A stretch of DNA of 64,000 nt from Isoetes taiwanensis (Eukaryota; Streptophyta; Lycopodiopsida; Isoetales; Isoetaceae). Positions 1 to 10,642 of the stretch are shown piece by piece. The DNA is taken from the NCBI GenBank assembly GCA_021234155.1, contig JAJEKV010000008.1:22907106-22971105 (forward strand), given 5' to 3'. The notes below the pieces were generated by a model. The model did no database searches, was not told the DNA's origin, and worked only from the letters and a program-made list of their open reading frames with translations. Position 1 is the first letter of the stretch; each line of letters begins with the position of its first letter. Position numbers and translations under genes: made by a program.

Positions 1-2
1 TT

Positions 3-530
3 ACATACACCAACTTTGAGGAAGGTGAGGCTGAAGTGCAAAGTGAGCGCATTCTTGGGCAAGGTCTGTATTTCGTTAATGGGGCACGCAAGAATTGGGC
101 ATGTTGTGATTGTCCTTGGGATGCTAAGGGCGATCTATATAAGCATTAAGTGAAAATTATGCAATTACTGGGCAACTATCGGGATCAAGATATTCTACAA
201 ATGCTAGGTTCCTAATATGGGATAATTGGTGATGGACTAGACCACCTGAGGCCACACGAGGAGGTGGTGATTGAGCAGGAGAGTTGTGAATTTAAACAGA
301 AGGTTGAGGTTGTAAGTCTAGGAGAGGAGACTCCTACGTCACAAGCATTAAGATCAATTTGGAGAAGACTAGAGCATCCTTGGAAGCAAACATTAATAGA
401 GTGGTGTATAGGGCTGCCAAGCACCCTAACCTCCTAGTTGCAAGTGATTCTCTCAAGAGGCAACTCGACACTAGGCTTGAGAAGATGGATGATGATGGTG
501 GACTAACACGAAGATAGCTAGTCTCCCTCG
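3..530 (+). pseudogene. SWIM-type zinc-finger protein remnant
   Basis: A reading frame open from base 3 translates to a stretch that includes ERILGQGLYFVNGARKNW, followed by ACCDCPWDAKGDLYKH. This looks like the end of a plant SWIM zinc finger (CxCx(n)CxH), with the third ligand Cys replaced by Tyr. A TAA at 147-149 then interrupts it. The same frame resumes with KIMQLLGNYRDQ. A second frame, around 349-517, reads NINRVVYRAAKHPNLLVASD and continues with a charged stretch, so at least one frameshift is present. SWIM fingers occur in MULE/FAR1-type transposases and in plant DNA-binding proteins. The piece is too short to say which. The 5' part lies outside the window. Confidence 0.45.
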
Positions 531-784
531 GCTGAGAGAATTGTGGCATTAGCTTGGTAAGGTTGAAGCCCTTGATAAAGCTCGGGAAAAACAAGGCTAA
601 GGAACCAAGGAAGAGTTGGAAGCAAGTTGAGATGGAGGCATTATGTAAGTTAAATAATGGAGATGACACTTGATGGAGGTTCATGAAACTTATGTGCATT
701 TCAAATTGTCTTATATTATCTTAAATTTGCCAAACTATTTGAACCTTTGAAATAACCCTACTCCAGACCATTAGAACAATACGC

Positions 785-935
785 AGACGTGTGATCCCGG
801 AGGACGGGATCACTCACAGCGAATATGCGGTGTGATTCTGGAGTAGGAAATTACACATAAATATCCCCTCCTGTGATCCCAGAGAGGCGGATCACACGTA
901 ATATGTGGTGTGATCGTGAAGGAGGGGATCACATG
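785..935. repeat. Cluster of three GTGATC-type hairpins
   Basis: Three short inverted repeats lie in 145 bp. At 791-813, GTGATCCCG and CGGGATCAC are separated by 5 nt. At 873-895, GTGATCC- and GGATCAC-like arms flank a purine loop. Near 909-932, GTGATC and GATCAC arms flank another purine-rich loop. Each is preceded or followed by a GGTGTGAT-type sequence. It may be part of a small non-coding repeat; no coding sequence overlaps it. Confidence 0.5.
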
Positions 936-1379
936 TACTATTTGAAAACCATTGGAGGTACCATTTTATAATTTAGAGAATGGATAGTACAACATATCTC
1001 CTACTGTTCATTATGCCTTGCACTATATATATGTCCCTTATAAATTTTCCTCAAGCTAAGTGGAGACGGTGAGGACCCAATAGCAGCTCGGTGAATACAG
1101 TGCCAGCAACGTGCACACTCTTGAGGATATTCTAGTCCACCTGAATGATCTTCAGGAGGATGTGAGGTTTGATCTTCTTGAGAAATGAGAGCTTCCACAC
1201 ATTCACAAGTAAGCATTTAATGTTTTCCTTTAAATTCATGGTTTCCCTCTTACTGTACGATTCCAGATGCATGTTTTATACAGAGGCAGTGGAGAGCATC
1301 ACCTTTAGAGAGACCCCTCGGCCTCTCCAGAACGATATTAATAGGCCAATTGAGATAAGAAGAATCTCCTTTTTCAACA

Positions 1380-1459
1380 TGCTTTTGTGGTGTGGTGTGG
1401 TTGGTTATCGCGTTAGTCTAACACATTGAAGGTCTCCAGTTCGAATCTGGGAAAAGCCA
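1380..1459 (+). tRNA. tRNA-Val(AAC)-like sequence, probably a pseudogene
   Basis: The segment keeps GTTGGTTATCGCG (D-arm), an anticodon loop CTAACAC with anticodon AAC, GAAGGTCT (variable region), and a T-arm CCAGTTCGAATCTGG. The 3' acceptor strand AAAAGCCA pairs with a 5' GCTTTT. The D-arm and internal A/B boxes match the pattern of plant tRNA-Val. There is a first-pair mismatch, weak wobble pairs in the anticodon stem and about 3 extra bases (GTG repeated) before the D-loop. A functional gene is therefore doubtful, and a tRNA-derived SINE head is an alternative. No clear SINE body follows. Confidence 0.5.
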
Positions 1460-1754
1460 TGCAACAAATGTGTATAATGTGTTAAGTGTATAATGTGTTA
1501 ATCTAATCTTTTTTTAACTTTTATATTTGTTATGATAATGCCATAAGCAATTGTATTATGATCTCAAACAAGGTATTGGGTTTTACTTGGCACAAAAACA
1601 TATCAAGCAATCACTTTTCCTCCCTATATAATAAAGAAATAGTGTCCGTATGTAAGTGAGTGAGTCTGTATTCCACGCCCCATCATCGGTGGACGAGGCA
1701 CCACGTGGCGCGATCTCGGCCCTTCTTAGTTCTCCCACCCACTTTAAAACTTTT

Positions 1755-2720
1755 TGATCGTGCTGGGGTGCATGCCCATAAGCATCTGGAACATTCTAGA
1801 ATATTCTATTTTGAGTGTTTGCAAAGTTTCTAAAAACTTGCTATTTTTAGACTGGGGTGCTTGCCCATAAGCAGCTGGAACATTCTAGAATATTCTATTG
1901 TTCTATTTTGAGCATTTGCAAAGTTTCAAAAAACTTCTCATTTTTAGACTGAGGTGCTTGCCCATGAACATCTAGAACATTCTAAAACATTCTGTTTTGA
2001 GCATTTGCAAAGTCTCAAAAACTTGCTATTTTTAGACTAATGTGCTTGTCCATGAGCATTTGGAACGTTCCAGAACATTCTACTTTGAGCATTTGCAAAG
2101 TCTCAAAAAACTTTCTATTTTTAGACGGAGATGCTTGCCCAGGAGCATCTGAAACATTCTAGAACATTTTATTTTGAGCTTTTGTAGAGTTTTAGAAAAC
2201 TTTCAATTTTTTGACCGGTACTTTCTATTTTTAGACTGAGGTGCTTTACCCATAAGCATCCGGAACATTCCAGAAGATTCTACTTTGAGTATTTGCAAAG
2301 TTTCAAAAAACTTTCTATTTTTAGACTGAGGTGCTTATCCATGAGCATCTGGAACAATCTAGAACATTATTTTGATTGTTCGCAAAGCTTCTAAAAACTT
2401 GCTATTTTTAGACTGAGGTACTTGCACACGAGCGTCTAGAACGTTCTAGAAGATTCTATTTTGAGTGTTAACAAAGTTCCAAAAAACTTTCTACTTTTAG
2501 ACTGAGGTGCTTGCCCAAGAGCATCTGCATTATAGAACACTCTATTTTGAGTTTTTGCAAACATTTAGAAAACTTTCTATTTTTAGACTAAGGTACTTTC
2601 TATTTTTAGACTGAAGTGCTTGCCCAGGAGCATCTAGAATATTCTATTTTGAGTCTTTGCAATGTTTTAAAAAACTTCCTATTTTTAGCCTGAGGTGCTT
2701 ACCGATGAGTGTCTTGAATA
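1755..2720. repeat. Tandem array with heat-shock-element motifs
   Basis: About ten diverged units of roughly 80-110 bp. Each carries a version of CTATTTTTAGACTGAGGTGCTTGCC, then GAGCATCTGGAACATTCTAGAA, then TTTTGAGCATTTGCAAAG. Most units hold alternating GAA/TTC triplets at 2-nt spacing, the definition of a heat-shock element. Perfect four-block examples lie at 1789-1806, 1878-1895, 2063-2080 and near 2262. Shorter or mutated versions occur near 1975, 2150, 2430 and 2630. The same motif reappears at 6307-6319, on the other side of the Helitron insertion, so the array was split by it. No protein-coding frame is supported here. Confidence 0.7.
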
Positions 2721-3225
2721 TCTATATATAGTAATAAAAGCAAAATGTAGTTTGTGCACAGCATCTCGGCCGTTAATTTTATTGTGTTTTCTAACTTTAC
2801 TATAATCCGTTAGATCTAAAAGCAGTTGAAAAGAGTACGTGTCTTCATTGGGCGTTTTGAATCCCCGCTCCCTTCCTCCTTGGCTTGTCCATGTGTTTTC
2901 GGCAGTGTCAACTGTAACGTTTTGGGTTTCTTGGAGGCAGCGATCCTAACTCTCGCGGCGTTATTCTCTGATAATCGATCCAAAGCTTGCGAGATGGGGT
3001 CGACTGTATCATGTTCTGTACATGCATTATCAAGCACGCATACAAGCACGCAGCTCCTGCAGCAGTATTTCCAAGTCTCCAAGCTCGACCCAAGATGGCG
3101 CAGAGCCTTCCGGTGCATAAGCTTGCGAGATGGGGTCGACTGTATCATGTTCTGTACATGCATTATCAAGCACGCATACAAGCACGCAGCTCCTGCAGCA
3201 GTATTTCCAAGTCTCCAAGCTAATG

Positions 3226-4425
3226 ATGCCCGGGCCGTGTTTGACAAACTTAACCAAAAGGATTTGGTATCCTGGAATGCCATGTTGATAATGTATGCTC
3301 ACAATTATGATTGCAGGGAAGGATTTCATCTTTTCGAACAAATGAACATGGGAAAACAGAAGGGCCCGGGCCGTGTTTGACAAACTTAACCAAAAGGATT
3401 TGGTATCCTGGAATGCCATGTTGATAATGTATGCTCACAATTATGATTGCAGGGAAGGATTTCATCTTTTCGAACAAATGAACATGGGAAAACAGAAGGC
3501 CAATAAGATAACATTCCTAAATCTTCTTGAGACATGCATCTTCTCGGTGATTTACCACATGGCATATTTTACATCTTTGTTCTTATTCATAATTGTATGG
3601 GCCCGACATCCTTGTTAGAACTTCTCTTGTTACTATGCACGGTAAGTGCGGTAACCTTGAAGGTGCTTGCCAACTCTTCTATAGGGCCACAAAGTGCCAC
3701 ACAATGTTATTAAGTGCGTCAAAATCAACGTTTAAAAACGTTTTTAAGATTTTTTTTGAAGATTTTTTAAAATTTTTGGAAAAATCTTTAAAAACGGATT
3801 TTATATAAAACGTTAAAAATCTTTAAAATCCTTAAAAATCCTTAAAAATCTTTAAAAATCCTTAAAAATCTTTAAACTGTGATTTTTTTTATCCAAATAT
3901 ATGTTATTCTTGAACTTATTTATCTTTGTATATAGAATTCTTATATATCTTAATCTTTAGAATAATGTTTTTTCTGAACTTTCTTAAGAGTTGCATGGCA
4001 AAATAGCTCTGATATCTTTGTACTTGAACTTAATAGTTTCTAATAGCGGCATAAGCTTTCGATTTACTGGATTGGCATGCTTACGTCTTGATAGCAAATA
4101 TGTCCAATATAGCAAATGCAAAAGAATGTGCAATTTTGTTTTTGGCCATACCAAATCATAAAAATCCTTTAAAAACGTGAAGATTTTTATAGAGGTACTT
4201 TAAAAATAAAAAATTTTTTAACAACATTGGTGCCACATTGTCTTTGTGGAACAAAGATGATATTTGTAATATCCTGAATGGTTCTTGCAAAGAAGCAATA
4301 CAACTCATGGATGCTTTAGGACAAGAGAGTTTGAAGCCAATTAGTGCTCTTGATGCTTGGCAATATGGCTGATTTAGCAAAGGAACACTATTGCATGCAT
4401 GCATCATTAGTATAAGGTATTTGCT
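3226..4425 (+). pseudogene. Captured PPR protein fragment (PLS class), with introns
   Basis: Pentatricopeptide repeat proteins bind organellar RNA. The frame starting near 3226 reads ARAVFDKLNQKDLVSWNAML, then YAHNYDCREGFHLFEQM, a typical L/S-type PPR repeat. It is repeated 136 bp downstream (3364-3499) and continues as KANKITFLNLLETC. A following piece at 3595-3690 reads GPDILVRTSLVTMHGKCGN, then LEGACQLFYR. A third, at 4228-4371, includes CKEAIQLMDALGQESLKP, after about 530 bp of AT-rich intron-like sequence. Only about four repeat fragments are present, with no start or C-terminal E/DYW domain. It sits inside the Helitron at 2721-6261, and retained introns suggest DNA-level capture. A 101-bp block is also repeated at 2985 and 3121. 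Confidence 0.75.
3717..3875. repeat. AT-rich simple repeat (AATCCTTAAA/AATCTTTAAA)
   Basis: A run of short T/A-rich words, ending in repeats of AAAATCCTTAAAAATCTTTA, lies between two PPR exon-like pieces and probably belongs to an intron. A related run recurs at about 4157-4220. No coding signal is seen. Confidence 0.5.
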
Positions 4426-4429
4426 TTCG

Positions 4430-6220
4430 AGGGAACCATTTTAGAAAATTGATAAGCCTCTATGGGAAGCGTGCAAAGATAGATCACGACATGCCAAGTA
4501 TTTGATATCATGGCGGAACCTTATAATTTCAAGTTGCTGGCGAACTTCATATCCAATTATTTTCTAAGTTTTTGGTGGTCTTTGTGCGGATAACCATCCC
4601 CATAGATGAAAGAGGGCTTTAGCAAGAATTTTTTGCAAACATGTGGGCTCAATTATAAGGGTTTGTTTGATACCATTGTTGTGTGCATATAGGACATCGA
4701 TCTACGATGAGGCCATTTTGTTATAGTCCACGGCATTTAAAACGCACCTCCTCATACGTGACAAGTTTTAGCTTTGAAGATTCCGGACAAGGGATTGCAA
4801 ATGTTTCCATTCCAAGCCTTCCACTGTTTTTATGGGAAGTAACCTTCTTAGTTTCAAACATAACAGAGGGTGCATCTTGTAATTGTTACTACCATTCCCA
4901 CCATTGGGGTTATCTGCCTGGTAGAGGTAGAATTGACCAGTCCATTAAATCCCTAACATTTGGAGTTCAAAGTTCTGTTCGTTCTAATTCTGCTTCTCCT
5001 GAACACAGACTATAACGTGGAGGAGATTTCTGAAGGACAGAAATTGGAATAAGAAATCCTATATACAAATGGGAGAAAAAAGCAACGAAGGTGCTCATTT
5101 CTTACTGATGTGGTTCATGCATATCCAATCATGCAGCATGAGAGACTAATTCAAGAATATTTTGAAGTAAACATAAATGCATATTTAGTTTTGCCATGTC
5201 ATTGTATTCAACTTATGGCAAAATATGACAAGTTTGCTTGAAAAATGTTGTTACAACTGATTCTCACATTTGCTAGCAGGGGTACTGTGTATGATGTTTC
5301 CTATTAGAGCATTTGGAAGCTGATCATATAATCAAATAGGCTGCCACTTTGAGGACTATCACTGTGACTTGGATGCTCACTGTGTGGAGAGATTTTAGAA
5401 ATCGCTTTTTGGAGAACACATGATTGCAGTCATATAAATGTGTCATTCTTTTGTTGATCTTTACTTGTAGTTCTGGATCAAATATTCCTTAAAGTTGAAT
5501 CTGGTTCAGTATCAGTATCATGTTATTTTTTGATACATAAGGGAGGGAGACATCTGCATATTGAAAAATGCATTTCGAATATGCAATTTTCAATTTCAAA
5601 TGACAATTTCCATTCTACATAGAATACACATGTGAAAAGTTACAGAGTCGGATCTAGATATATTTCATCTAAACAAAGTGGACATATTGAAACTGTAGAG
5701 AAAAGTGTAAATGTGAGGCTAAGTAAGTAATGGGTAAACCAAGCAATTGACTACAAAGAAAGAAACATGACACACTAAGCAAAGGCACATTATGCTCGAG
5801 CAATTCTAAAGCAAGGCAAGCCGATGTACCTCATGAATACAAACCCATGACACAGAAATAACTGGAGATAGTCTGCCTGAACTATCCAATCTCTACACTT
5901 ATGTAAAGGTGCCATACATCTGTCTTTATAATGTATTGGTCCAGAGACTCCTATTATAAATAGTCACTCCATAGCCCTATACGCCTTCTAACTAATAACA
6001 CCATTATGCTAATTTCAAAAGTCACAAATGCACATTTTACAGGTCTCCATGTACTCTGTCATACATAGTTACTAAAATTCTTAATTTTACTCGAGAAGTC
6101 TTATAAACAATGCTTTTCCAGATACTAGGCCCTAACATTGTCACAGCTTTGACATTGTAGAAAAGTATTGTCCATTGTAAATTGTAGAAAAGTATTGAAT
6201 ATCGTACTTATACAATTTTT
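4430..6220. other. Helitron body without recognisable genes
   Basis: A frame of 110 codons at 4683-5015 has no family resemblance and no repeat support; I do not call it a gene. The rest is AT-rich with stops in all frames. The element ends at 6261 with its hairpin. Confidence 0.5.
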
Positions 6221-6233
6221 TGCCTGACAAAAA

Positions 6234-6261
6234 GCCCAGCAACGCTGGGCACTTTTTCTAG
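6234..6261 (+). other. Helitron 3' terminus (hairpin + CTAG)
   Basis: A 7-bp GC-rich stem with an AAC loop (6234-6250), then ACTTTTT and CTAG at 6258-6261, followed by T. This is the classic 3' end where Helitron rolling-circle transposition terminates. Confidence 0.8.
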
Positions 6262-6649
6262 TTCTATTATATTCTAGAAGATTCTATAAGATGCCAGAGC
6301 CACCTGGAACATTCTAGAACATCCTAGAGCATCCTTGAATTATTTAGCCCTGACCCTTCAAGGACCAAGGTTCGAATCCCTCACACTACATGGACCTTTT
6401 AAAAGTCCCACTGAGTTGGAGGGAGAATATGGAGGGCCGAGATCGCGCCACGTGGCGCATTTTTTTACCGTCGATGGGGGTGGAGTTATGCATGGCGGGG
6501 GTGGAGTTACTCACGGATAGACGCTATTTCTTTATTATAGTAGACGGCCTTTTCTTTTGCACCCTTCCTTGGCTCGTGCCTCGGTTTGGACATCTTTGGG
6601 ACTATTCCTCGGCTCGGCCTCGGCCTGGCCGAGGCCTCACCTCGGTTTG

Positions 6650-7560
6650 GGCCCACCCATGTAGTCCTACTACGAATTCCAAAGTATCGCCCATTAGGAG
6701 CTTACTCAACCTCAGTTCGGCATCGCCACGCATACATACCTACTACCAATATATACTGCCAATTCCAAACTATCACATGTTGAGGAGCTTAGTCACGTTT
6801 ACTACCAATTTCAAAGTATCATCCATTGTACTATCAACTCTAAAGTCTCACCCAGTAAAAGCTGACTCACACTTGCTACACCGACTACCAATTTCAAACT
6901 ATCATCCATTGGGAGCTTACCCACACCTACTACTACTTCTAAAGTATCACCCGTTGGGAGCTTACATCTACCGTGAATTCCAAAGTACAACCCTTATATG
7001 TTCAAGATACTTCCCATGTTACTAAGCATCCATTGCTCAACCACCCATGAGGAGCATACTCACACATACAGCCATGAGCACCCATACCACATCTACACTC
7101 ATGAGGATCTTTACCATGTCTATTACTTGGCACCCATGCAAGAGGAGTTTACTCACGCCTATTACTAATTCTAAAGTATTATCCCTGAGGAGCCTACTTA
7201 TACCTACTACTATATGTTCAAGAAACTTCCCATGTTACTCAACATCCATTGCTCAACCATCCATAAGGAGCTCACTCATGCCTATTACTAATTCCAATGT
7301 ATCATGCATGAGGAGCATACTCGCACATACATCCATGAGGACCCATACCACATCTACACCCATGAGGACCTTTACCACATCTATTTCTTGGCACCCATGC
7401 ATGAGGATTTTATTCACACCTACTACCATGCAAGTTCACATACACACATGCCCTACTAAAGTATCACCTATGGGGATGTTACTCACACCTACTGCACTCC
7501 AGAGCATTTTATATGCTTATTCACACGTACTGCTCAACCCCCTATTCTATTACAAATTCA
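6650..7560. repeat. Degenerate minisatellite
   Basis: Words such as ACTACCAATTCCAAAGTATC, GGAGCTTACTCACACCTAC and CATCCATTGCTCAACCA recur every 40-50 bp in shuffled order through about 900 bp. Two long frames (211 and 172 codons) cross it, but their translations are repeats of the nucleotide words (NSKVSxxRSLL) and do not look like a conserved protein. A larger block also recurs: GGAGCATACTCACACATACA near 7050 matches a similar stretch near 7310. Confidence 0.55.
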
Positions 7561-7569
7561 TGTGACCAA

Positions 7570-9230
7570 CTTTTTTAGGATATCCATCTCGCAAGAAAGG
7601 ATCCAAAATGAAATTCTAACCTGTTTGTTTTCACTCCAGATTTATGCAAGCTGCCATTGATGTGTTGTAGTCATGCCTCGTTATCTTCCATAAATCGATC
7701 TTCCAGATACCTTGTGTGGCTAATACTCAGCATTTAGAGCATTCCTCTCTCTTTGGACGAATTATGCCTGATGCTGCCAGTAATGCCAACAACGGCCAGA
7801 GTCTGTGCTTGCAAAGAATCTCTGCCACATCGTGTTGTTGCATGTTTCTAAATCCCACCGGCATATTCTGCGTGCAACATGTCGTGTGCCTTTCTCTCAG
7901 TTCACATCTTGAAATTGTTCCCCAAAGGCCTATTTTTCTTACTGTAGCATGCCGACTGCTTCCCTTTCAGTTCACATGCTTGGAATAATCAAAAGTTTAT
8001 GAATCTTCCGCTATCTGTTTCTAATGACTAGTGAGCTTGGAATCGTTAGTCTTAGGCCCTGTAGCTCCTTTTCAACAAAAGTGCAGTCTGGTTCAAGATG
8101 ATTATTGGCTACCAAGCAAAGAATCACGGCAGCAGCTTGGACAGGCGCCAGTTTAAAGAAAGTAAACTAGGCATTTTGATGAAAAACAGCGCACAAACAG
8201 AACAGACTAGATGGAAAATCGCACATGGATAGGCTAGATAAATCCCTCAAACCCTCTGCTTGGAAATGGATGTTCCTTTGTAAATGCTCGGTTCCTGCTG
8301 GAAGAGGGACTCGGTGCCGAACACCCCTGCAATGAATAAAACTTTAGATTGGCTTGTCTTTTGATCATTCGATCTCGTTGCTCATTGACGCCTTTTTAAT
8401 TCCTTACCAAAGTTTATACGATTTCTTTACCTTTAAAAGTTCTTAAATTCCTTATCAACGTTTATATAATTGCCCACATTCCTTAGGGTGATTCACATGT
8501 GCCCTTGAGGAGAGTCATCCACCAAAAGAGGCATGCCATTATTTGCACTGAGCATCACTAGTGCTAGCCACATGCATGATTTTAGGGAGAGCTCATCCTC
8601 TATTTCGAAGGAAGAGGTCCTCATTTTTCTGGGTATCTCGACTACCATTATTAACAGGTCATGATTTTAGGGAGAGCTCATCCTCTATTTCGAAGGTAGA
8701 GATCCTTATTTTTTTGGGTATCTCAACTGCCATTGTTAACAGGTCAGTTACTTGTTGTAAAGAATACAAGGAGCAGAATGAATAAGAGTTTCTTACCTGC
8801 TATTATCTCAGAGGCCCCTCATTAAGATCAAATGTATCTTAATCGTCTACAGAGGCATATACTGGAGGCATGTGGCCACACCTACTTTTTTTTTAGAACA
8901 AGGGCACCGTAATGACGATGCTAGTCCATGTAAACCACCCCTTACCAACGATTATTCTTTACCAGCCTTTTATATGATTGCCCACATTTGTTACCAACGT
9001 CTCTTCCTTGCCCAATAGAATTCTTTACCAATGTTTACATGATGTATTTTTTGTAGTAGCTAAATGCAACCAAAGTTCGTTACATCAAAACCAAAATAAA
9101 CAATTGTGTGTTCAACTATACACACAACTAAAGTTCATAATATGTTAATTAAAAACTTTAAAATGGCCCAATGAGAGCATTATGCAAATAAAGTGTAGAT
9201 ATGCGTATAGTAATGCACATATATAAGTTT
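7570..9230. other. No gene recognised
   Basis: AT-moderate sequence with no convincing coding frame. A block starting CATGATTTTAGGGAGAGCTC at 8575 recurs 84 bp downstream (8659) with several substitutions; this is one of the few short duplications here not at 136-bp spacing. Words like CCTTACCAACGTTTATAT recur around 8400-8470 and 8940-9040. Confidence 0.4.
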
Positions 9231-9238
9231 CGACTTAT

Positions 9239-9658
9239 ATGCTTTTTGGATTAATGGGCATTGTGGAGTTTATATTCATGGCACTCGGATTAGTTGTAAA
9301 AGGATTTGAAAAGCTAGAAAATTTAATATTGCCATTTGTTAATGGACGATATACTTGCTTTGTGCATCATTTGTGGCACTCCTTGTGTGGTTCAAAAAAG
9401 TTGAGATGCACTGATGCAGTTACTAATTTGGTTGATGAAACAGGAAAAAATAGATTTGTGGTTGAAATGCAACATGTATCTACTATTGTAGTATATGGGG
9501 ATTCAGTTCCAGGGAACACCTCTGCTACTGCAATCAACGTGGAATCTCCTATGGACTCCATGAATCATAGTTTTGGCTCCATATTTTGTAAAGTTTTAGC
9601 AGTTCCCTCAAATAGCAAGTCGAACATCACTATGATGGAAGTGGTTCAACCCCAATAA
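9239..9658 (+). CDS. Uncharacterised open frame of 139 codons
   Basis: An ATG-initiated frame with a hydrophobic first 25 residues (LFGLMGIVEFIFMALGLVV), then a mixed polar sequence with no motif I recognise. It stands alone, with no similar copy in the window and no flanking promoter or intron signals I can defend. It may be a chance frame or a fragment of a larger gene. It is listed because its composition is protein-like and there are no repeats in it. Confidence 0.2.
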   Translation: MLFGLMGIVEFIFMALGLVVKGFEKLENLILPFVNGRYTCFVHHLWHSLCGSKKLRCTDAVTNLVDETGKNRFVVEMQHVSTIVVYGDSVPGNTSATAINVESPMDSMNHSFGSIFCKVLAVPSNSKSNITMMEVVQPQ

Positions 9659-10642
9659 GTTCACTGCTTGCCACTATTTTATGACAGGAAAGTTGTATTT
9701 GAGCGGTGGTACATGAGTCCTCATGTTTCGACTGCACCAAGCCACACTCCTATTCCATTTGTTCGTGAGACTGTCATGCTATCGTATTGTGCTGGAGAGC
9801 TGGAGTGTCTCCACCGTTGGTGTGATTACAATCTCCAATGGAGAGGGGTTATAAACAATAGTGTGTTTCATCCACTACTACTATGTTAGAGTACTCTTTG
9901 GTAAACATTGTTTGAATACTCCTTTTTTGTATTCCCTGGTAACATCTTTATGGCAGGAAGGCATTCTAGCCAATTCCCAGCCCTAGGATGGGAATATATC
10001 TCGATGGATATTCCCTCTAAGGCCATCCCAACCGTACACCTCAGCGTTTGACGGGATCAAACGCTTAGGTGGCTATAATTTAGGCCTTTGACAACCTTTG
10101 GCAAAATCTACCTAAATAAAACCTGTTATTATCCCTTCACAATAGGAAACCAGCAAATCGGCCTTCTCTAAAATAGCAAGCACTTAAAAACTTGTAGCAC
10201 AAGCCAGCAAAAGACAAGACGTGCTTTACAAGATCCATCTGTTGCATTCACAAAAGCTCAGAAACCATCTTCCCCAATTCAAACCTGCAATTGATGAGAG
10301 AACACGGGCTGGGGCATCGAACTTCCGGCACCTAGCGAAGCTCCAAGCAGCCTGCTCGCCCTTAAAGGGCAGAAGCTAATCCCATACCTCATGCAAATGC
10401 AACCAGACATCATTCTCTCCTTATTTTTCATTTTGTTTTTCCTGTTTTCAACCCATTCAAGCAATGCCAATCAACCATACATACATGGGCATCTCTTACA
10501 CAATAAAACAGACTTCTTTTTTTCATTCCACAAAGGCAATCGATTTCCACATCCTTTTTTTTCTTTTCCATCACAGACCAAATATAGAGGATCAAGAAAC
10601 AAACAACACAAAAAAACAAAGACACAAGCAGCAAAGCATCAT

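Larger units (their letters stand above)
2721..6261 (+). mobile_element. Non-autonomous Helitron carrying a PPR gene fragment
   Basis: The 5' end TCTATATATAGTAATAAAAG follows an A (2720). The 3' end has a hairpin GCCCAGC-AAC-GCTGGGC (6234-6250), a 7-nt spacer and CTAG (6258-6261), followed by T. These are the canonical plant Helitron termini: 5' TC, a subterminal hairpin, 3' CTRR, and insertion between A and T. Joining the flanks (...TTGAATA / TTCTATTATATTC...) gives a sequence like the neighbouring repeat unit, which has GAATATTCTATT at 1889-1898 and following. That supports a clean insertion without target duplication. The body contains intron-bearing PPR pieces (3226-4420) and no Rep/helicase, so it would be mobilised in trans. 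Confidence 0.75.
1622..6546. mobile_element. Composite element with inverted termini, host of a nested Helitron
   Basis: The left end (1624-1720) and the right end (about 6430-6545, reverse complement) match in inverted orientation. CTATATAATAAAGAAATAG at 1624 corresponds to CTATTTCTTTATTATAGTAG at 6523-6542. The blocks CCACGTGGCGCGATCTCGGCCC (about 1701) and its inverse (6434-6458) also pair. The inverted region is about 100-130 bp and imperfect. Inside are the heat-shock-element array and a 3.5-kb Helitron; without the Helitron the element would be about 1.4 kb. I see no convincing target-site duplication, so the superfamily stays open. The left end also resembles a Helitron 5' terminus (TC..CTATATAATAAA), so an inverted pair of Helitron ends is an alternative. 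Confidence 0.55.

Noticed and set aside
6390-7565. Two plus-strand frames of 211 and 172 codons
   Set aside because: They cross a degenerate minisatellite and translate its repeated words; the open frame follows from repeat length and composition.
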